A stretch of 64,000 nucleotides of DNA from Mycobacterium sp. IDR2000157661 (GTDB lineage: Bacteria > Actinomycetota > Actinomycetes > Mycobacteriales > Mycobacteriaceae), in NCBI RefSeq assembly GCF_022317005.1, contig NZ_CP081006.1, forward strand, positions 1,550,001-1,614,000, given 5' to 3'. Numbering within the stretch: the stretch's first letter is position 1; the number at the start of each line of letters is the position of its first letter. The notes beneath the pieces are model-generated. The model saw nothing but the letters and a program-made list of their open reading frames with translations, was not told where the DNA came from and did not search any database. Position numbers and translations under genes: made by a program. Positions 11,981 through 20,802 of this stretch are shown here, in pieces.

Positions 11981-14182
11981 ATGGCTGACAAGACGACACA
12001 TTCGGCGGGCGCAGGAGCCGTCCCCGTCGCGGACAGTCCGGCCGCCATCCGCAATGTGGTGCTGGTGGGCCCATCGGGTGGCGGCAAGACCACACTCGTC
12101 GAGGCGCTGCTGGTGGCCTCCGGTGTCCTCGGCAGAGCCGGCTCAGTGGTCGACGGCACCACGGTGTGCGACTGCGACGACGCCGAGGTCGCCCAGCAGC
12201 GATCGGTCGGCCTCGCGCTGGCGTCGCTGAAGCACGGCGACGTCAAGGTCAACCTGATCGACACCCCCGGTTACGCCGACTTCGTCGGCGAACTGCGCGC
12301 GGGACTGCGTGCCGCCGACTGTGCGTTGTTCGTGATCGCCGCCAACGAGGACGTCGACGAACCCACCAAGACCCTGTGGCAAGAGTGCAGTCAGGTCGGC
12401 ATGCCGCGTGCGGTGGCGATCACCAAACTCGACCACGCCCGCGCGAACTACGACAACGCGCTCGCCTCGGCACAGCAGGCGTTCGGCGACAAGGTGCTGC
12501 CGCTGTACCTGCCATTGGGACGGGCGAAGTCGGGCGGGCGTGATTTCGATGCGCCCTGCACGGGCCTGATCGGGTTGTTGTCGACGACGCACTACGAGTA
12601 CGCCGACGGCAGGCGCACCGGCACCCACGAGCCCGACGCCTCCTACCACGACACGATCGAGCAGCAGAGGGGCGCGCTGATCGAGGGCATCATCGAGGAG
12701 TCCGAGGACGAGACGCTGATGGAGCGGTACCTCGGCGGTGAGCAGATCGACCAGTCGGTGCTCATCGACGATCTGGAGAAAGCGGTCGCCCGCGCGTCCT
12801 TCTTCCCGGTGATCCCGGTGTGCAGCAGCACCGGGGTCGGCACCCAGGAACTGCTGGAGATCGTCACCGAGGGCTTCCCGTCGCCACCGGAGCATCAGCT
12901 GCCCGAGGTGTTCACACCGCAGGGCAAGGCGCGCGACCGGCTGCCGTGCGACCCCGGCGGCCCGCTGCTGGCCGAGGTGGTCAAGACGACGTCGGATCCG
13001 TACGTCGGCCGGATCAGCTTGGTGCGGGTCTTCTCGGGGACCATCACCCCCGATGCGACCGTGCATGTCTCGGGCCACTTCTCGTCGTTCTTCAGCCCCA
13101 CGACGCGCAATGGATCGGGGCACAACCCGGCGCATCAGGATCACGACGAGGACGAACGCATCGGCGCGCTGTCGTTCCCGCTCGGCAAGCAGCAGCGGCC
13201 CGCGCCCTCGGTGATCGCCGGTGACGTCTGCGCGGTCGGCCGGCTGAGCCGCGCCGAGACCGGAGACACCCTGTCGGACAAGGCCGACCCGCTGGTGCTC
13301 AAGCCGTGGACGATGCCCGAGCCGCTGCTGCCCATCGCGGTACAGCCGCGCGCGAAGACCGACGAGGACAAGTTGTCGGTCGGCTTGGCGCGGCTGGCCG
13401 CCGAAGACCCCTCCCTTCGGATCGAGCAGAATCCCGAGACACACCAGATCGTGCTGTGGACCATGGGCGAGGCGCACGCCGGCGTGGTGCTCGACGCGCT
13501 GTCGCGGCGCTACGGTGTGGCCGTCGACACCGTGGAACTGCGGTTGCCGCTGCGAGAGACGTTCGGCGGCAAGGCCGAAGGCCACGGCAGACACGTCAAG
13601 CAGTCGGGCGGGCACGGCCAGTACGCCGTGTGCGACATCGAGGTGGAGCCGCTGCCGGAGGGTGGGGGTTTCGAGTTCGTCGACAAGGTGGTCGGCGGTG
13701 CGGTGCCGCGCCAGTTCATCCCGAGCGTCGAGAAGGGGGTGCGCGCGCAGATGGAGAAGGGGGTCGGTCCGGGCTACCCCGTCGTCGACATCCGCGTGAC
13801 GCTCGTCGACGGCAAGGCCCACAGCGTGGACTCGTCGGACTTCGCGTTCCAGATGGCAGGCGCACTGGCGTTGCGCGAGGCCGCCGCGGCGACGAAGGTG
13901 AACCTGCTCGAACCCGTCGACGAGGTGTCGGTGCTGATTCCCGACGACCTGGTCGGCGCCGTCATGGGTGACCTGGCCGGGCGGCGCGGGCGGGTGCTGG
14001 GCACCGACAAGGTCGGCGAGGACCGCACGCTGGTCAAGGCCGAGATCCCCGCGGTCGAACTGACCCGCTATGCGATCGATCTGCGGTCGCTGGCGCACGG
14101 CGCCGGATCGTTCACGCGGTCGTTCGCCCGCTACGACCCGATGCCCGAGCACGCCGCGGCGAAGGTGATGGCCTCGGCCTGA
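11981..14182 (+). CDS. fusA2: Elongation factor G-like protein EF-G2 (FusA2)
   Basis: The ATG at 11981 is chosen because GGGAGGGAA lies just upstream; an in-frame extension to 11927 looks non-coding. The 733 residues cover the EF-G domains: GTPase domain with P-loop GPSGGGKT (30-37), DTPG (94-97) and TKLD (148-151), then domains II-V to residue 733. The effector region reads QRSVGLALAS where canonical EF-G has RGITI, and the P-loop and G4 also deviate (TKLD for NKxD). This fits reports that mycobacterial EF-G2 lacks ribosome-dependent GTPase activity; its role is unresolved. The domain IV segment HGRHVKQSGGHGQYA is retained. Confidence 0.92.
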   Translation: MADKTTHSAGAGAVPVADSPAAIRNVVLVGPSGGGKTTLVEALLVASGVLGRAGSVVDGTTVCDCDDAEVAQQRSVGLALASLKHGDVKVNLIDTPGYADFVGELRAGLRAADCALFVIAANEDVDEPTKTLWQECSQVGMPRAVAITKLDHARANYDNALASAQQAFGDKVLPLYLPLGRAKSGGRDFDAPCTGLIGLLSTTHYEYADGRRTGTHEPDASYHDTIEQQRGALIEGIIEESEDETLMERYLGGEQIDQSVLIDDLEKAVARASFFPVIPVCSSTGVGTQELLEIVTEGFPSPPEHQLPEVFTPQGKARDRLPCDPGGPLLAEVVKTTSDPYVGRISLVRVFSGTITPDATVHVSGHFSSFFSPTTRNGSGHNPAHQDHDEDERIGALSFPLGKQQRPAPSVIAGDVCAVGRLSRAETGDTLSDKADPLVLKPWTMPEPLLPIAVQPRAKTDEDKLSVGLARLAAEDPSLRIEQNPETHQIVLWTMGEAHAGVVLDALSRRYGVAVDTVELRLPLRETFGGKAEGHGRHVKQSGGHGQYAVCDIEVEPLPEGGGFEFVDKVVGGAVPRQFIPSVEKGVRAQMEKGVGPGYPVVDIRVTLVDGKAHSVDSSDFAFQMAGALALREAAAATKVNLLEPVDEVSVLIPDDLVGAVMGDLAGRRGRVLGTDKVGEDRTLVKAEIPAVELTRYAIDLRSLAHGAGSFTRSFARYDPMPEHAAAKVMASA

Positions 14183-14193
14183 GCACCGAAGTA

Positions 14194-14934
14194 TCAGCGC
14201 GGCGGGTCGCCGGCCCAACTGAAGCTGTTGACGTACTTGCCCATGTCGAGCGCGATCTGCACATTGGCCCCCGACGGCTTGCCGAGCCCGAAGTCCGGGG
14301 TGAACTGGCGGAACGGCCCGACCGCGGCGGCCACGAGTGCCAGGTCGTCCTTAACGGCGACCATCACCAGCACCCGCATCCGCAGATAGCTGGCGTTGGC
14401 GCCCTGCGGCCAGCAATCGGCGACCTCGCCGTATCCGGGCCGGTACCCGACCATCGCGTTGGGAATCTCATACGCCGTGCGGGTGTCCGGAAACGTCTGC
14501 GACACAAGCGTCTTGGCGATCTGCTGCGGGGTGCGGCCGCGGGCCGGCTCGCTGAACAGGCGCAGCGTGCCACCGTCGCCGCCGACGAACTCCGCGGTGA
14601 CGCCGTTGGGTTCGGTGCTGATCTCGTACGCCGAACCCGCCGCGGGAAAGGACACCGAGAAGCTGTCGTCGGCGGCGGTGAAGCGGGGATTGATCTCCAC
14701 CGGTGTGCCGGTGGGCGGCCTGCCGCAGTCGGGCGGGCACATGTAGCGCACCGGAGGCTTCTCCATCGAGGCGGACAGTGCGACCAGCGCGAGCGCGACG
14801 ACAGCGATGGCGCCCAGCCACATCGCCACCAACCGCAGCCGCGACGCGCGGCGCGGCGCGGCGGCCTGGTACTCGCCTGCCGGAACCGCATACCCGGGAA
14901 AGTAGCTCGGCGGCTGGGGGCTCGACGTGCTCAC
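14194..14934 (-). CDS. Membrane-anchored extracytoplasmic protein, 246 aa
   Basis: Start GTG 14934 overlaps the stop of the upstream zinc-ribbon gene (GTGA). A short Pro-rich cytoplasmic N-terminus precedes one transmembrane helix (about residues 33-55, VAMWLGAIAVVALALVALSA). The extracytoplasmic domain of about 190 residues includes a YMCPPDCGRPP motif and FTAADDSFSVSFPAAGSAYEIS, a pattern seen in envelope proteins of unknown function. A second Cys-containing stretch (ADCWPQGANASYL) lies later. It is probably translated together with the polytopic protein and the S53 protease upstream. Confidence 0.7.
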   Translation of the reverse strand: MSTSSPQPPSYFPGYAVPAGEYQAAAPRRASRLRLVAMWLGAIAVVALALVALSASMEKPPVRYMCPPDCGRPPTGTPVEINPRFTAADDSFSVSFPAAGSAYEISTEPNGVTAEFVGGDGGTLRLFSEPARGRTPQQIAKTLVSQTFPDTRTAYEIPNAMVGYRPGYGEVADCWPQGANASYLRMRVLVMVAVKDDLALVAAAVGPFRQFTPDFGLGKPSGANVQIALDMGKYVNSFSWAGDPPR

Positions 14935-16127
14935 GGGCCCTCCGCCCGGGTGCGCACCGGCCGGTGCTCGCGCCGCTGCCGCCGCGACGACCGGGACGAC
15001 GCGCGCGTCGCCGAACCGCATGCGGGGCAGAACGCCATGTCCGGAACGACGTGTCCGCACTGCGTGCACAGCAGGGGTTCGTCGGCGCGGATCGGATCGT
15101 GCGCCTCGTGCAGCAGCGCCAGGTGCAGGCCGACCCGCAGCACCAGCATCGCCGCCAGGGCCAGCGTCAGGTACATCGCCAGCATCAGCAGTTGCGGGAA
15201 CCGCGCGATGTCGATGAGCCCGAGCGCGAGATACACCGCGATCACCGCCGCCGCCAGCGACACCAGCACCAGGCGTACCGCACCCGGACGCTGGTCCCGC
15301 TTGCTCGGTGGCCGGGTGAACCACAGGGCCGCGCCGATCAGTCCGCCCGCGGCCGCGGCGATCAGCGGCACCGCGACTCCCCTGATGCCCGCTTCCACCA
15401 CCAGGCTTTCCAGCGGGCGCTTACTCACCACCCCGGTGCCGAACTGGGGCGCCAACCGGGTGATCGTGGCCGCGGCCGTGAACGTCAGCGCGCCGAGCGC
15501 CCCGATCATGAAGCCGTCCAGCGCCTCCCGCGTCTGCGCCCGCAGCAGCCGCACGATCACCGCGGGCATCAGCATGAGGATCAACCCGCCGAGCGGCACC
15601 CCGATACCGTCGCGCAGCAGGCGGCCGCCTGTGATGGCGCTGCCCAGCGCGATGCCGTACGAGTGCGCGACCATCGCGCCGGTCAACAACACCCAGCCGA
15701 CGCCGAGGCCGATGCCGACGGCGGCGGCGAGCACCAGGGTGCCGACCGGGAAGTCCCGGAACGCGTCGGACTCCCGCAGGTAGAGCAGGAACAGCAGCGG
15801 CAGTCCCAGCGCCGAGACGGTGACGATGCCAGCCGGCATGCGCAGGTAGGTGAAGGCGGCCAGGGCGGCCACCACGACGACCAGCCCGAGCCGGAATGCC
15901 GTGCGGGATCTGCGGGAGAGGTTGGGGAACAGCGAACTGGCCACCGACGGCAGCAGCAGCGGCTCGCCCATCGCGGCGCCGTAGTTGCGCAGCCGCAGCC
16001 AGTCCGGGCCTTCGGCGCGCCGGGGGGTCAGATGACAGCCGCACAGGCCGCAGAAGTTCCCGGCAGGCACTTCCGTCCGGCACACCCGGCAGTCGGTGGT
16101 GGGGACCCGGTCCTCGCTCTCGGTCAT
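14931..16127 (-). CDS. Polytopic membrane protein with N- and C-terminal zinc ribbons, 398 aa
   Basis: An N-terminal zinc ribbon uses CRVC and CGLC (residues 13-34). About eight to ten transmembrane helices follow, and a second ribbon, CTQCGHVVPDMAFCPACG, lies near the C-terminus before an Arg-rich tail. Both ribbons are probably cytoplasmic. Both ends overlap neighbours by 4 bases, with the S53 protease upstream and the single-pass protein downstream, so the three form one operon. Function unknown; a scaffold or transporter tied to the protease is possible. Confidence 0.7.
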   Translation of the reverse strand: MTESEDRVPTTDCRVCRTEVPAGNFCGLCGCHLTPRRAEGPDWLRLRNYGAAMGEPLLLPSVASSLFPNLSRRSRTAFRLGLVVVVAALAAFTYLRMPAGIVTVSALGLPLLFLLYLRESDAFRDFPVGTLVLAAAVGIGLGVGWVLLTGAMVAHSYGIALGSAITGGRLLRDGIGVPLGGLILMLMPAVIVRLLRAQTREALDGFMIGALGALTFTAAATITRLAPQFGTGVVSKRPLESLVVEAGIRGVAVPLIAAAAGGLIGAALWFTRPPSKRDQRPGAVRLVLVSLAAAVIAVYLALGLIDIARFPQLLMLAMYLTLALAAMLVLRVGLHLALLHEAHDPIRADEPLLCTQCGHVVPDMAFCPACGSATRASSRSSRRQRREHRPVRTRAEGP

Positions 16128-17713
16128 GCGCCCGCCTGCTGCAGGAAGAGCAGATTGCGCACCAGGTTCTGTACGTCGGGTGTGCCGAGACCGGTCACCA
16201 GGTCATAGCCGGGGCCCGCGTCCGCGACGGCGTTGCCGCCGAGTGTCACGTCGCGGAACGCCGGCAGCGGTGCGCCGTCGGCGATGCGGTACAGCTGCGG
16301 GTTGAGATCACCGATGCGGCGTCCGCCGTTGGCGAGCAGGAACTGGTTCATCACCGCGGCCAGCCCCGCCCAGATCGGCGCCGACTGCGACGTGCCGCCT
16401 CCGACCAACTGGGTCTGCTTGAAGATGATCTGCACGCCGGTGAACGGGTCGGCCACCGCGGAGATGTCCGGAGTCAACCGCCGGTCGGGGAAGTCGTCGG
16501 GCGACACCCGACGCTGCCACTGGGGGCGGTCGAACAACGACGACGGTCCGCCGCCGGAGCCCAACGACAGCGGCACATCGAACCACGCCTGCTCCGAGAC
16601 CCACCGGCCCCGCGCGTCGGTGGACAGCGTGGTGCCTCCGACGTCGGTCATCTCGGGCAGCGACGCCACCGAGTCCAGGCCGATGTCATCCTCACCGGGT
16701 GGTGACGAGAAGTCTTGTCCGCCTTTGCATTCGAGTCCGGCCAGATCGCCGCTGGCGTTGAACGCGGTGGTGCCGCGCGTCTGTGCCGCGGCCAGCGCGG
16801 AGCGCACCGGCGCCACGTCGGCTGCGGTGATCAGCTTGTCGCAGCCCCAGCCGATCGAGAAGCTCCACACCGCGCCGGGGAATCGGCGGTCGGCCTCCTC
16901 GAACATCTGGCCGATCTTCTCGAAGGTGGCGTCGCCCTCGATGGTCGACAGCGCGCTGAAGACCACTTTGCGCGCGTCGGGCGCGACCGCGTGTGCCACC
17001 TGCAGGTCCATCGTCGTCTCGCCGCGCGGCTCGTGCAGCTCCCCGCCGACGATCTCCGGGGTGAACCGGGGCAGGTCGAAGGTGTCGGCGAAGGTGTCGA
17101 GATCGGCCTGCTCGAACCCGTCGAACGCGAAGAAGACGATCGTGGTGCCCTCGCCGGTGTAGCCCCCGGCGGTCAGCGGGCTGACGTTGTAGGTGTTGCG
17201 CAACGCCTCCGGTGTCAGGCCGGGGTCCGGCACGTCGAGCGGCACGGTCGGAGTGTGTGACATGTTGTGCGGCAGATACCCCAGGATCCTGCCCAGCTCG
17301 GCGACGTCACCGCGAAGAGCATCCGGGATGTCGGGTTGATGCGGCGAGGCGTAGAACACCTGGCCCCGCCTGCCGCGATAATCGTGCACCTCGACGTCGA
17401 AGGCGTCGGCGACCGAGTCGGCGGCACCCTCCACCACGGCCCAGTCATGGCCGGGCCGCCAGCGAACCGCCAGATCGCGACCGCCTGCCCAGTCGAACAC
17501 CGCGGTCGGGTGACCGTCGTCGTGCAACGCCATCGTCAGCTGAACGTGGCTGTTGTGCGACGGCCCCAGGTCGGTCGAGCTCGCCAACAGGTGGGAGTAC
17601 GGGCCGGCGATCACGGCTCCTCCGCCACGCGGCGGCGCCGGGCGCAGGTCGGCGACGAGCACCGCCGCGGCCACCATCACCAGCGCCAGCACGCCGAACC
17701 GCCGCGCCTTCAC
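16124..17713 (-). CDS. Sedolisin-family (S53) serine-carboxyl protease, 529 aa
   Basis: A Sec-type signal or N-terminal anchor (ALVMVAAAVLVA) precedes a pro-activation domain (about 40-165) and the S53 catalytic domain. The triad is visible as Glu232 and Asp236 (RGETTMDLQVAHA) and Ser442 (VGGGTSQSAPIWAG). The oxyanion Asp is Asp323 (NASGDLAG). C-terminal calcium-binding-type sequences (FRDVTLGGN, GPGYDLVTGLGTPD) match the family. Secreted or cell-wall-associated and expected to be active at acid pH. First gene of the overlapping three-gene operon. Confidence 0.88.
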   Translation of the reverse strand: MKARRFGVLALVMVAAAVLVADLRPAPPRGGGAVIAGPYSHLLASSTDLGPSHNSHVQLTMALHDDGHPTAVFDWAGGRDLAVRWRPGHDWAVVEGAADSVADAFDVEVHDYRGRRGQVFYASPHQPDIPDALRGDVAELGRILGYLPHNMSHTPTVPLDVPDPGLTPEALRNTYNVSPLTAGGYTGEGTTIVFFAFDGFEQADLDTFADTFDLPRFTPEIVGGELHEPRGETTMDLQVAHAVAPDARKVVFSALSTIEGDATFEKIGQMFEEADRRFPGAVWSFSIGWGCDKLITAADVAPVRSALAAAQTRGTTAFNASGDLAGLECKGGQDFSSPPGEDDIGLDSVASLPEMTDVGGTTLSTDARGRWVSEQAWFDVPLSLGSGGGPSSLFDRPQWQRRVSPDDFPDRRLTPDISAVADPFTGVQIIFKQTQLVGGGTSQSAPIWAGLAAVMNQFLLANGGRRIGDLNPQLYRIADGAPLPAFRDVTLGGNAVADAGPGYDLVTGLGTPDVQNLVRNLLFLQQAGA

Positions 17714-17750
17714 AGCCGCCAGCGTACGTCCGGACCGACCCGTCGGGTCG

Positions 17751-18044
17751 TCAGTTGTCGCCGGGGATCGCCGTCGGCGCGGGCGGGGCGATCACCGTCG
17801 GCGAGAACGGGTTGGGGCCGGACGGATCGATGCGCGGCGCCTTCTCGGTCGGCTCGACCGGTGCGCCGGGAGCCGGGGCGGCGGGCGGCGCCGTGGTCGT
17901 CGTCGTGGTGGTCGTCGTGGTGGTGGTGGTCTCCTCCGTCGGCTCCTCCTCCTGGGCGCACGATGCGGTGAACATCACCATCGCCAACGTGGCGGTGCCA
18001 CCGGCCACCACGGCGAGGCGACGACCGAACTGAGCTGACCTCAT
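17751..18044 (-). CDS. Small Thr/Pro-rich lipoprotein, copy A
   Basis: Start ATG 18044, preceded by GATAGGA. The 97-residue protein has a Tat/Sec-like signal (MRSAQFGRRLAVVAGG), a lipobox FTASC, a run of 13 Thr residues and a Pro-rich C-terminal region ending IAPPAPTAIPGDN. It is a paralogue of the lipoprotein at 23758-24054. The final 45 residues are identical between the two although the DNA differs at 15 codons, and the sequence just before both start codons is also shared (GGACAGATAGGA). Anchored in the envelope; function unknown. Confidence 0.75.
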   Translation of the reverse strand: MRSAQFGRRLAVVAGGTATLAMVMFTASCAQEEEPTEETTTTTTTTTTTTTAPPAAPAPGAPVEPTEKAPRIDPSGPNPFSPTVIAPPAPTAIPGDN

Positions 18045-18149
18045 GAGAATTCCTATCTGTCCCGACCGAACGCCGGTAGCTGTCAAGATCAGCCCGGCGT
18101 CCGAAACTCTAACCGAACGCCGCATACCGTGCAGGGGATCGCAGGCCCG

Positions 18150-18509
18150 CTACGCTCCGGCCCGTAACGCGGTGAGCGCATCGGCCAGCGTTTCGTACAG
18201 CGCGAAGATCTGATCCAGGCCCGTCAACTGAATGGGTCTGCTGGTGGCCGGGCCGTTGGCGACGACGACGAAGCGGAGCTTGGTGCTGACCGATTCGTGG
18301 GTGGAGACCAGAGTCTGCAGTCCCGCCGACGCGAGAAAATCCACTCCGGAGAGATCGACCACCAGCGCGGTCGGCTCCTGCGTGAGCGCCTCGGTGATCG
18401 CAGCCTCGAAATCGGGCACGGTGGCCAGATCGACGTCGCCGCCGACCGTCAACACGGCGATCCCGTCTTCGTGGGAAACCGAGGTGGAAATCGGATCATT
18501 ACGCGACAA
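18150..18509 (-). CDS. STAS-domain anti-anti-sigma factor
   Basis: 119 residues from a TTG start with GGAGGA ideally placed upstream. The single STAS domain includes the conserved VVDLSGVDFLASAGLQTLV segment with the expected phosphorylatable Ser61. Such proteins bind the RsbW-type kinase when dephosphorylated and release a sigma factor. It is transcribed divergently from the PAS-GAF-PP2C-HATPase gene, which encodes both a likely phosphatase and a likely kinase for it. A second STAS gene lies at 20799-21110. Confidence 0.85.
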   Translation of the reverse strand: MSRNDPISTSVSHEDGIAVLTVGGDVDLATVPDFEAAITEALTQEPTALVVDLSGVDFLASAGLQTLVSTHESVSTKLRFVVVANGPATSRPIQLTGLDQIFALYETLADALTALRAGA

Positions 18510-18637
18510 CGGTCGTCCTCCAATAAAGGGCCGCCATGATCGGCGGCTTCGCTGAGCTTAACGGGTCGCCGTCGACGGCGAATGAGTCCTCCGAGGTTCC
18601 GCCTGCCCCACTCAGGCTAGTGTCGTGGCAGAGACCG

Positions 18638-20602
18638 ATGACCCATCCCGACGACGTCTATCAGCGCTACGAGCAGGAGCGGGCCCGGGCCGACGATCTG
18701 GCGGACCGCGACCAGTTCCGTAGCGCGCTGGTCAATTCGCTGCAGGACGGCTTCTTCGTCGCCGACCACACCGGGGCGATCGTCGAGATGAACGCCGCCT
18801 TCGCCGAGATCACCGGTTACGGCCCCGACGGGCTGCCCTATCCCATGCCGCACCCCTGGGTGGTCGACAAGCATGCCGCCGACGTGCGCAGCCAGGGGCT
18901 GGCGCATGAGGGCAGGCTGGCCGACGAGTTCAAGATCCGCCACCGCGACGGCCGCGACAAATGGGTCGCCATCAGCATCAACGCGGTCACCGCGGAGCAG
19001 TCGACCCCGGGTCTGTACGTCGGCACGGTCCGAGACGTCACCGCCGCGCACGCCGCGGGTGAACGCGACCGCGCGGTGGCGCGGTTGGCCACCGCCGTCA
19101 GCGTCGCCAAGAACGTCGACGAGGTGCTGGCGATCACGCTCGCGCAGTGCCGCATCCCGCTAGACGCGGGCCGGATGATGGCGGTCATCTGGCCGCAGGG
19201 TGACGCCGAACCGGCACTGCACACCGCGGGCGAGCCCCCGGTGTCGGGTTGGGCCGAGTTGGACGACGACTGGCGTCGCACACTGGAGGACGCCCGCGAC
19301 TGGATACCGCTGACGGTGACACCCGTGGGTGCGGCGCCCAGCGCGGGAACGACGCGCGGCTTCGTCAGCGTGCTCTCCGGTGCGCGCGACGTCGTGCTGT
19401 GCCTCGAGCATCGGGTGCCGCGCGTGGTCAGCGCGGAGGATCGGGCTCTCATCAACGCCTTCGTCGGCCATCTCAGCCTGGCGATGCAGCACGTCCGCCA
19501 GTTCGAGAGCGCACGCGAGACGTCGCTGACGTTGCAGCGCTCGCTGCTGGCGCCCACCGACCTGCCCCCGGGATTCGCCGTGCGCTACGAACCCGCCGTG
19601 CCTCCGCTGGAGATCGGCGGCGACTTCTACGATGTGCTGCCGGTCGGTGCGCACCGGATCGGCATCGTCGTCGGCGACTGCGTGGGCCGGGGTCTGGGCG
19701 CGGCGGCCGTGATGGGTCAGCTGCGCGCGTCGGCGCGCGCACTCCTGCTGACCGGCGTCGAGCCGGCCACGCTGCTCGAACAGCTCGACTCGGTGGCCGC
19801 GCTCATCCCGGGCGCGATGTGCACGACGGTGTTCGTCGCGATCATCGACACCGGGTCCGCCGCCGTCCACTACAGCGGCGCCGGCCACGTACCGCCGCTG
19901 CTGGTGACGGGCGGTTCCCCGGCAGAACTGCTCGACGAGGCGAACTCGGTGCCGCTGGCCGTGCAGCGCACCCAGCCGCGGCCGCAGGCGTGCCGCCCCC
20001 TGGTGCCGGGGTCCACACTCATGCTCTACACCGACGGCCTGGTGGAGCGGCGGGACCAGTCGATCGACGACCAGATCGGTCAGGTCGCCGATGTCGTGGC
20101 CGCAACGGCTGGCCTGCCGATCGAGGAGGTCGCCGATGCAGTGCTGGCTGAACTCGCCCCCGAGGGCGGCTACGACGACGACGTCGCGATCGTCCTCTAC
20201 CGCCTGACCGGCGACTCCCTGATCATCGACGACGAGGCGACCGCCGAGCGCCTGACCGACATCCGCCACCGGCTCGCGACGTGGTTGTCGGCGAACGGAG
20301 TCGCCGAAGTCGTCGCCACCGACCTGGTTCTGGTGGTCAACGAAGCCTGCTCGAACTGTGTCGAGCATGCCTACCGCGGCCGCGATCCGGGTCGCATGCA
20401 CATCGAGGCCCGGATCCGTGGCGATCTCGTGCACGTGTGCGTCGCCGACGACGGGTCCTGGAAGACCCCGGCAGCCGATCCGGGCACCCGGGGTCGCGGC
20501 CTGCTGTTGATGCGCGCGGTCAGCGACCAGGTCGACCTCGACGGCACCGCCGCGGGCACCACGGTGAATATGACGTTTCAATTGTCGGACAGTCCTCATT
20601 GA
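18638..20602 (+). CDS. PAS-GAF-PP2C phosphatase-HATPase kinase (partner-switching regulator)
   Basis: Start ATG 18638 (MTHPDDVYQRY) is preferred; GTG 18620 is possible. Numbered from that ATG, the 654 residues contain PAS (about 26-135, SLQDGFFVADHTGAIVEMN) and GAF (about 150-290). A SpoIIE/PP2C phosphatase domain (about 315-525) has metal-binding GGDFYD, DGLVE and DDDVA motifs. An RsbW-like HATPase domain (about 535-650) has the N-box NEACSNCVEHAY, G1 motif DDGSW and GRGLLLM. This matches the order in M. tuberculosis Rv1364c, except that the C-terminal STAS of Rv1364c is a separate gene here. It probably senses a ligand and sets STAS phosphorylation, hence sigma-factor activity. Confidence 0.9.
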   Translation: MTHPDDVYQRYEQERARADDLADRDQFRSALVNSLQDGFFVADHTGAIVEMNAAFAEITGYGPDGLPYPMPHPWVVDKHAADVRSQGLAHEGRLADEFKIRHRDGRDKWVAISINAVTAEQSTPGLYVGTVRDVTAAHAAGERDRAVARLATAVSVAKNVDEVLAITLAQCRIPLDAGRMMAVIWPQGDAEPALHTAGEPPVSGWAELDDDWRRTLEDARDWIPLTVTPVGAAPSAGTTRGFVSVLSGARDVVLCLEHRVPRVVSAEDRALINAFVGHLSLAMQHVRQFESARETSLTLQRSLLAPTDLPPGFAVRYEPAVPPLEIGGDFYDVLPVGAHRIGIVVGDCVGRGLGAAAVMGQLRASARALLLTGVEPATLLEQLDSVAALIPGAMCTTVFVAIIDTGSAAVHYSGAGHVPPLLVTGGSPAELLDEANSVPLAVQRTQPRPQACRPLVPGSTLMLYTDGLVERRDQSIDDQIGQVADVVAATAGLPIEEVADAVLAELAPEGGYDDDVAIVLYRLTGDSLIIDDEATAERLTDIRHRLATWLSANGVAEVVATDLVLVVNEACSNCVEHAYRGRDPGRMHIEARIRGDLVHVCVADDGSWKTPAADPGTRGRGLLLMRAVSDQVDLDGTAAGTTVNMTFQLSDSPH

Positions 20603-20680
20603 CGGTGCGCTATGCACACCGGTGCTCCGGGCGTGGTATGACAATCATCAGCAGGGAACGACTGTCGAGGAGAGGCAGCG

Positions 20681-20722
20681 ATGCGCGTTGTTTGGCATGC
20701 GTTGAGGCGGGTGCGCCTCTAG
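20681..20722 (+). CDS. Possible 13-residue leader peptide (MRVVWHALRRVRL)
   Basis: This lies in the 196-base gap before the second STAS gene. The ATG is preceded by GAGGAGAGG, one of the best ribosome sites in the area, and the frame ends in TAG after 13 codons. A 6-bp hairpin with a 4-base loop (20704-20719) sits in its second half. A second short frame with its own GGAGGT begins 14 bases later and overlaps the STAS start. The arrangement resembles translated leaders that control downstream expression. Could be chance, as short ORFs are common. Confidence 0.35.
   Translation: MRVVWHALRRVRL
20704..20719 (+). promoter_or_regulatory. Hairpin GAGGCG-GGTG-CGCCTC inside the leader ORF
   Basis: A perfect 6-bp stem with a four-base loop lies within the 13-residue leader frame and just before the GGAGGT that serves the next short frame. 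Ribosome occupancy of the leader would disrupt the stem, which is the usual logic of translational coupling or attenuation. No U-tract follows, so it is not a standard intrinsic terminator. Confidence 0.35.
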
Positions 20723-20736
20723 GAACCGGAGGTGCT

Positions 20737-20802
20737 GTGTCTGGAGCTGAAGACATCACCGCCGGACGGCGTGGTCCCTCGTCGCCGGGCCGAACCGCAT
20801 GA
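20737..20802 (+). CDS. Possible 21-residue coupling ORF overlapping the STAS start
   Basis: Reads from GTG 20737, 3 bases after GGAGGT (20728-20733), through 21 codons to a TGA that overlaps the STAS ATG as ATGA. The STAS gene itself has no good ribosome site of its own, so translational coupling from this frame would explain how it is translated. The peptide (VSGAEDITAGRRGPSSPGRTA) has no recognisable domain. Spacing to the GGAGGT is short, which lowers confidence. Confidence 0.35.
   Translation: MSGAEDITAGRRGPSSPGRTA

Noticed and set aside
12143..14218. Long antisense frame opposite fusA2 (691 codons)
   Set aside because: Low-complexity Arg/His/Gly/Val composition with no domain; fusA2 on the + strand has intact GTPase motifs and a good ribosome site.
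17880..17940. Microsatellite-like GTC/GTG repeat
   Set aside because: It is the coding sequence of the Thr linker of lipoprotein A, with mixed Thr codons.
20603..20798. Paired hexaloop ANTAR target hairpins in the leader of the STAS/ANTAR unit
   Set aside because: The hairpins I can draw have 4- to 9-base loops without the A1/G4 hexaloop signature.
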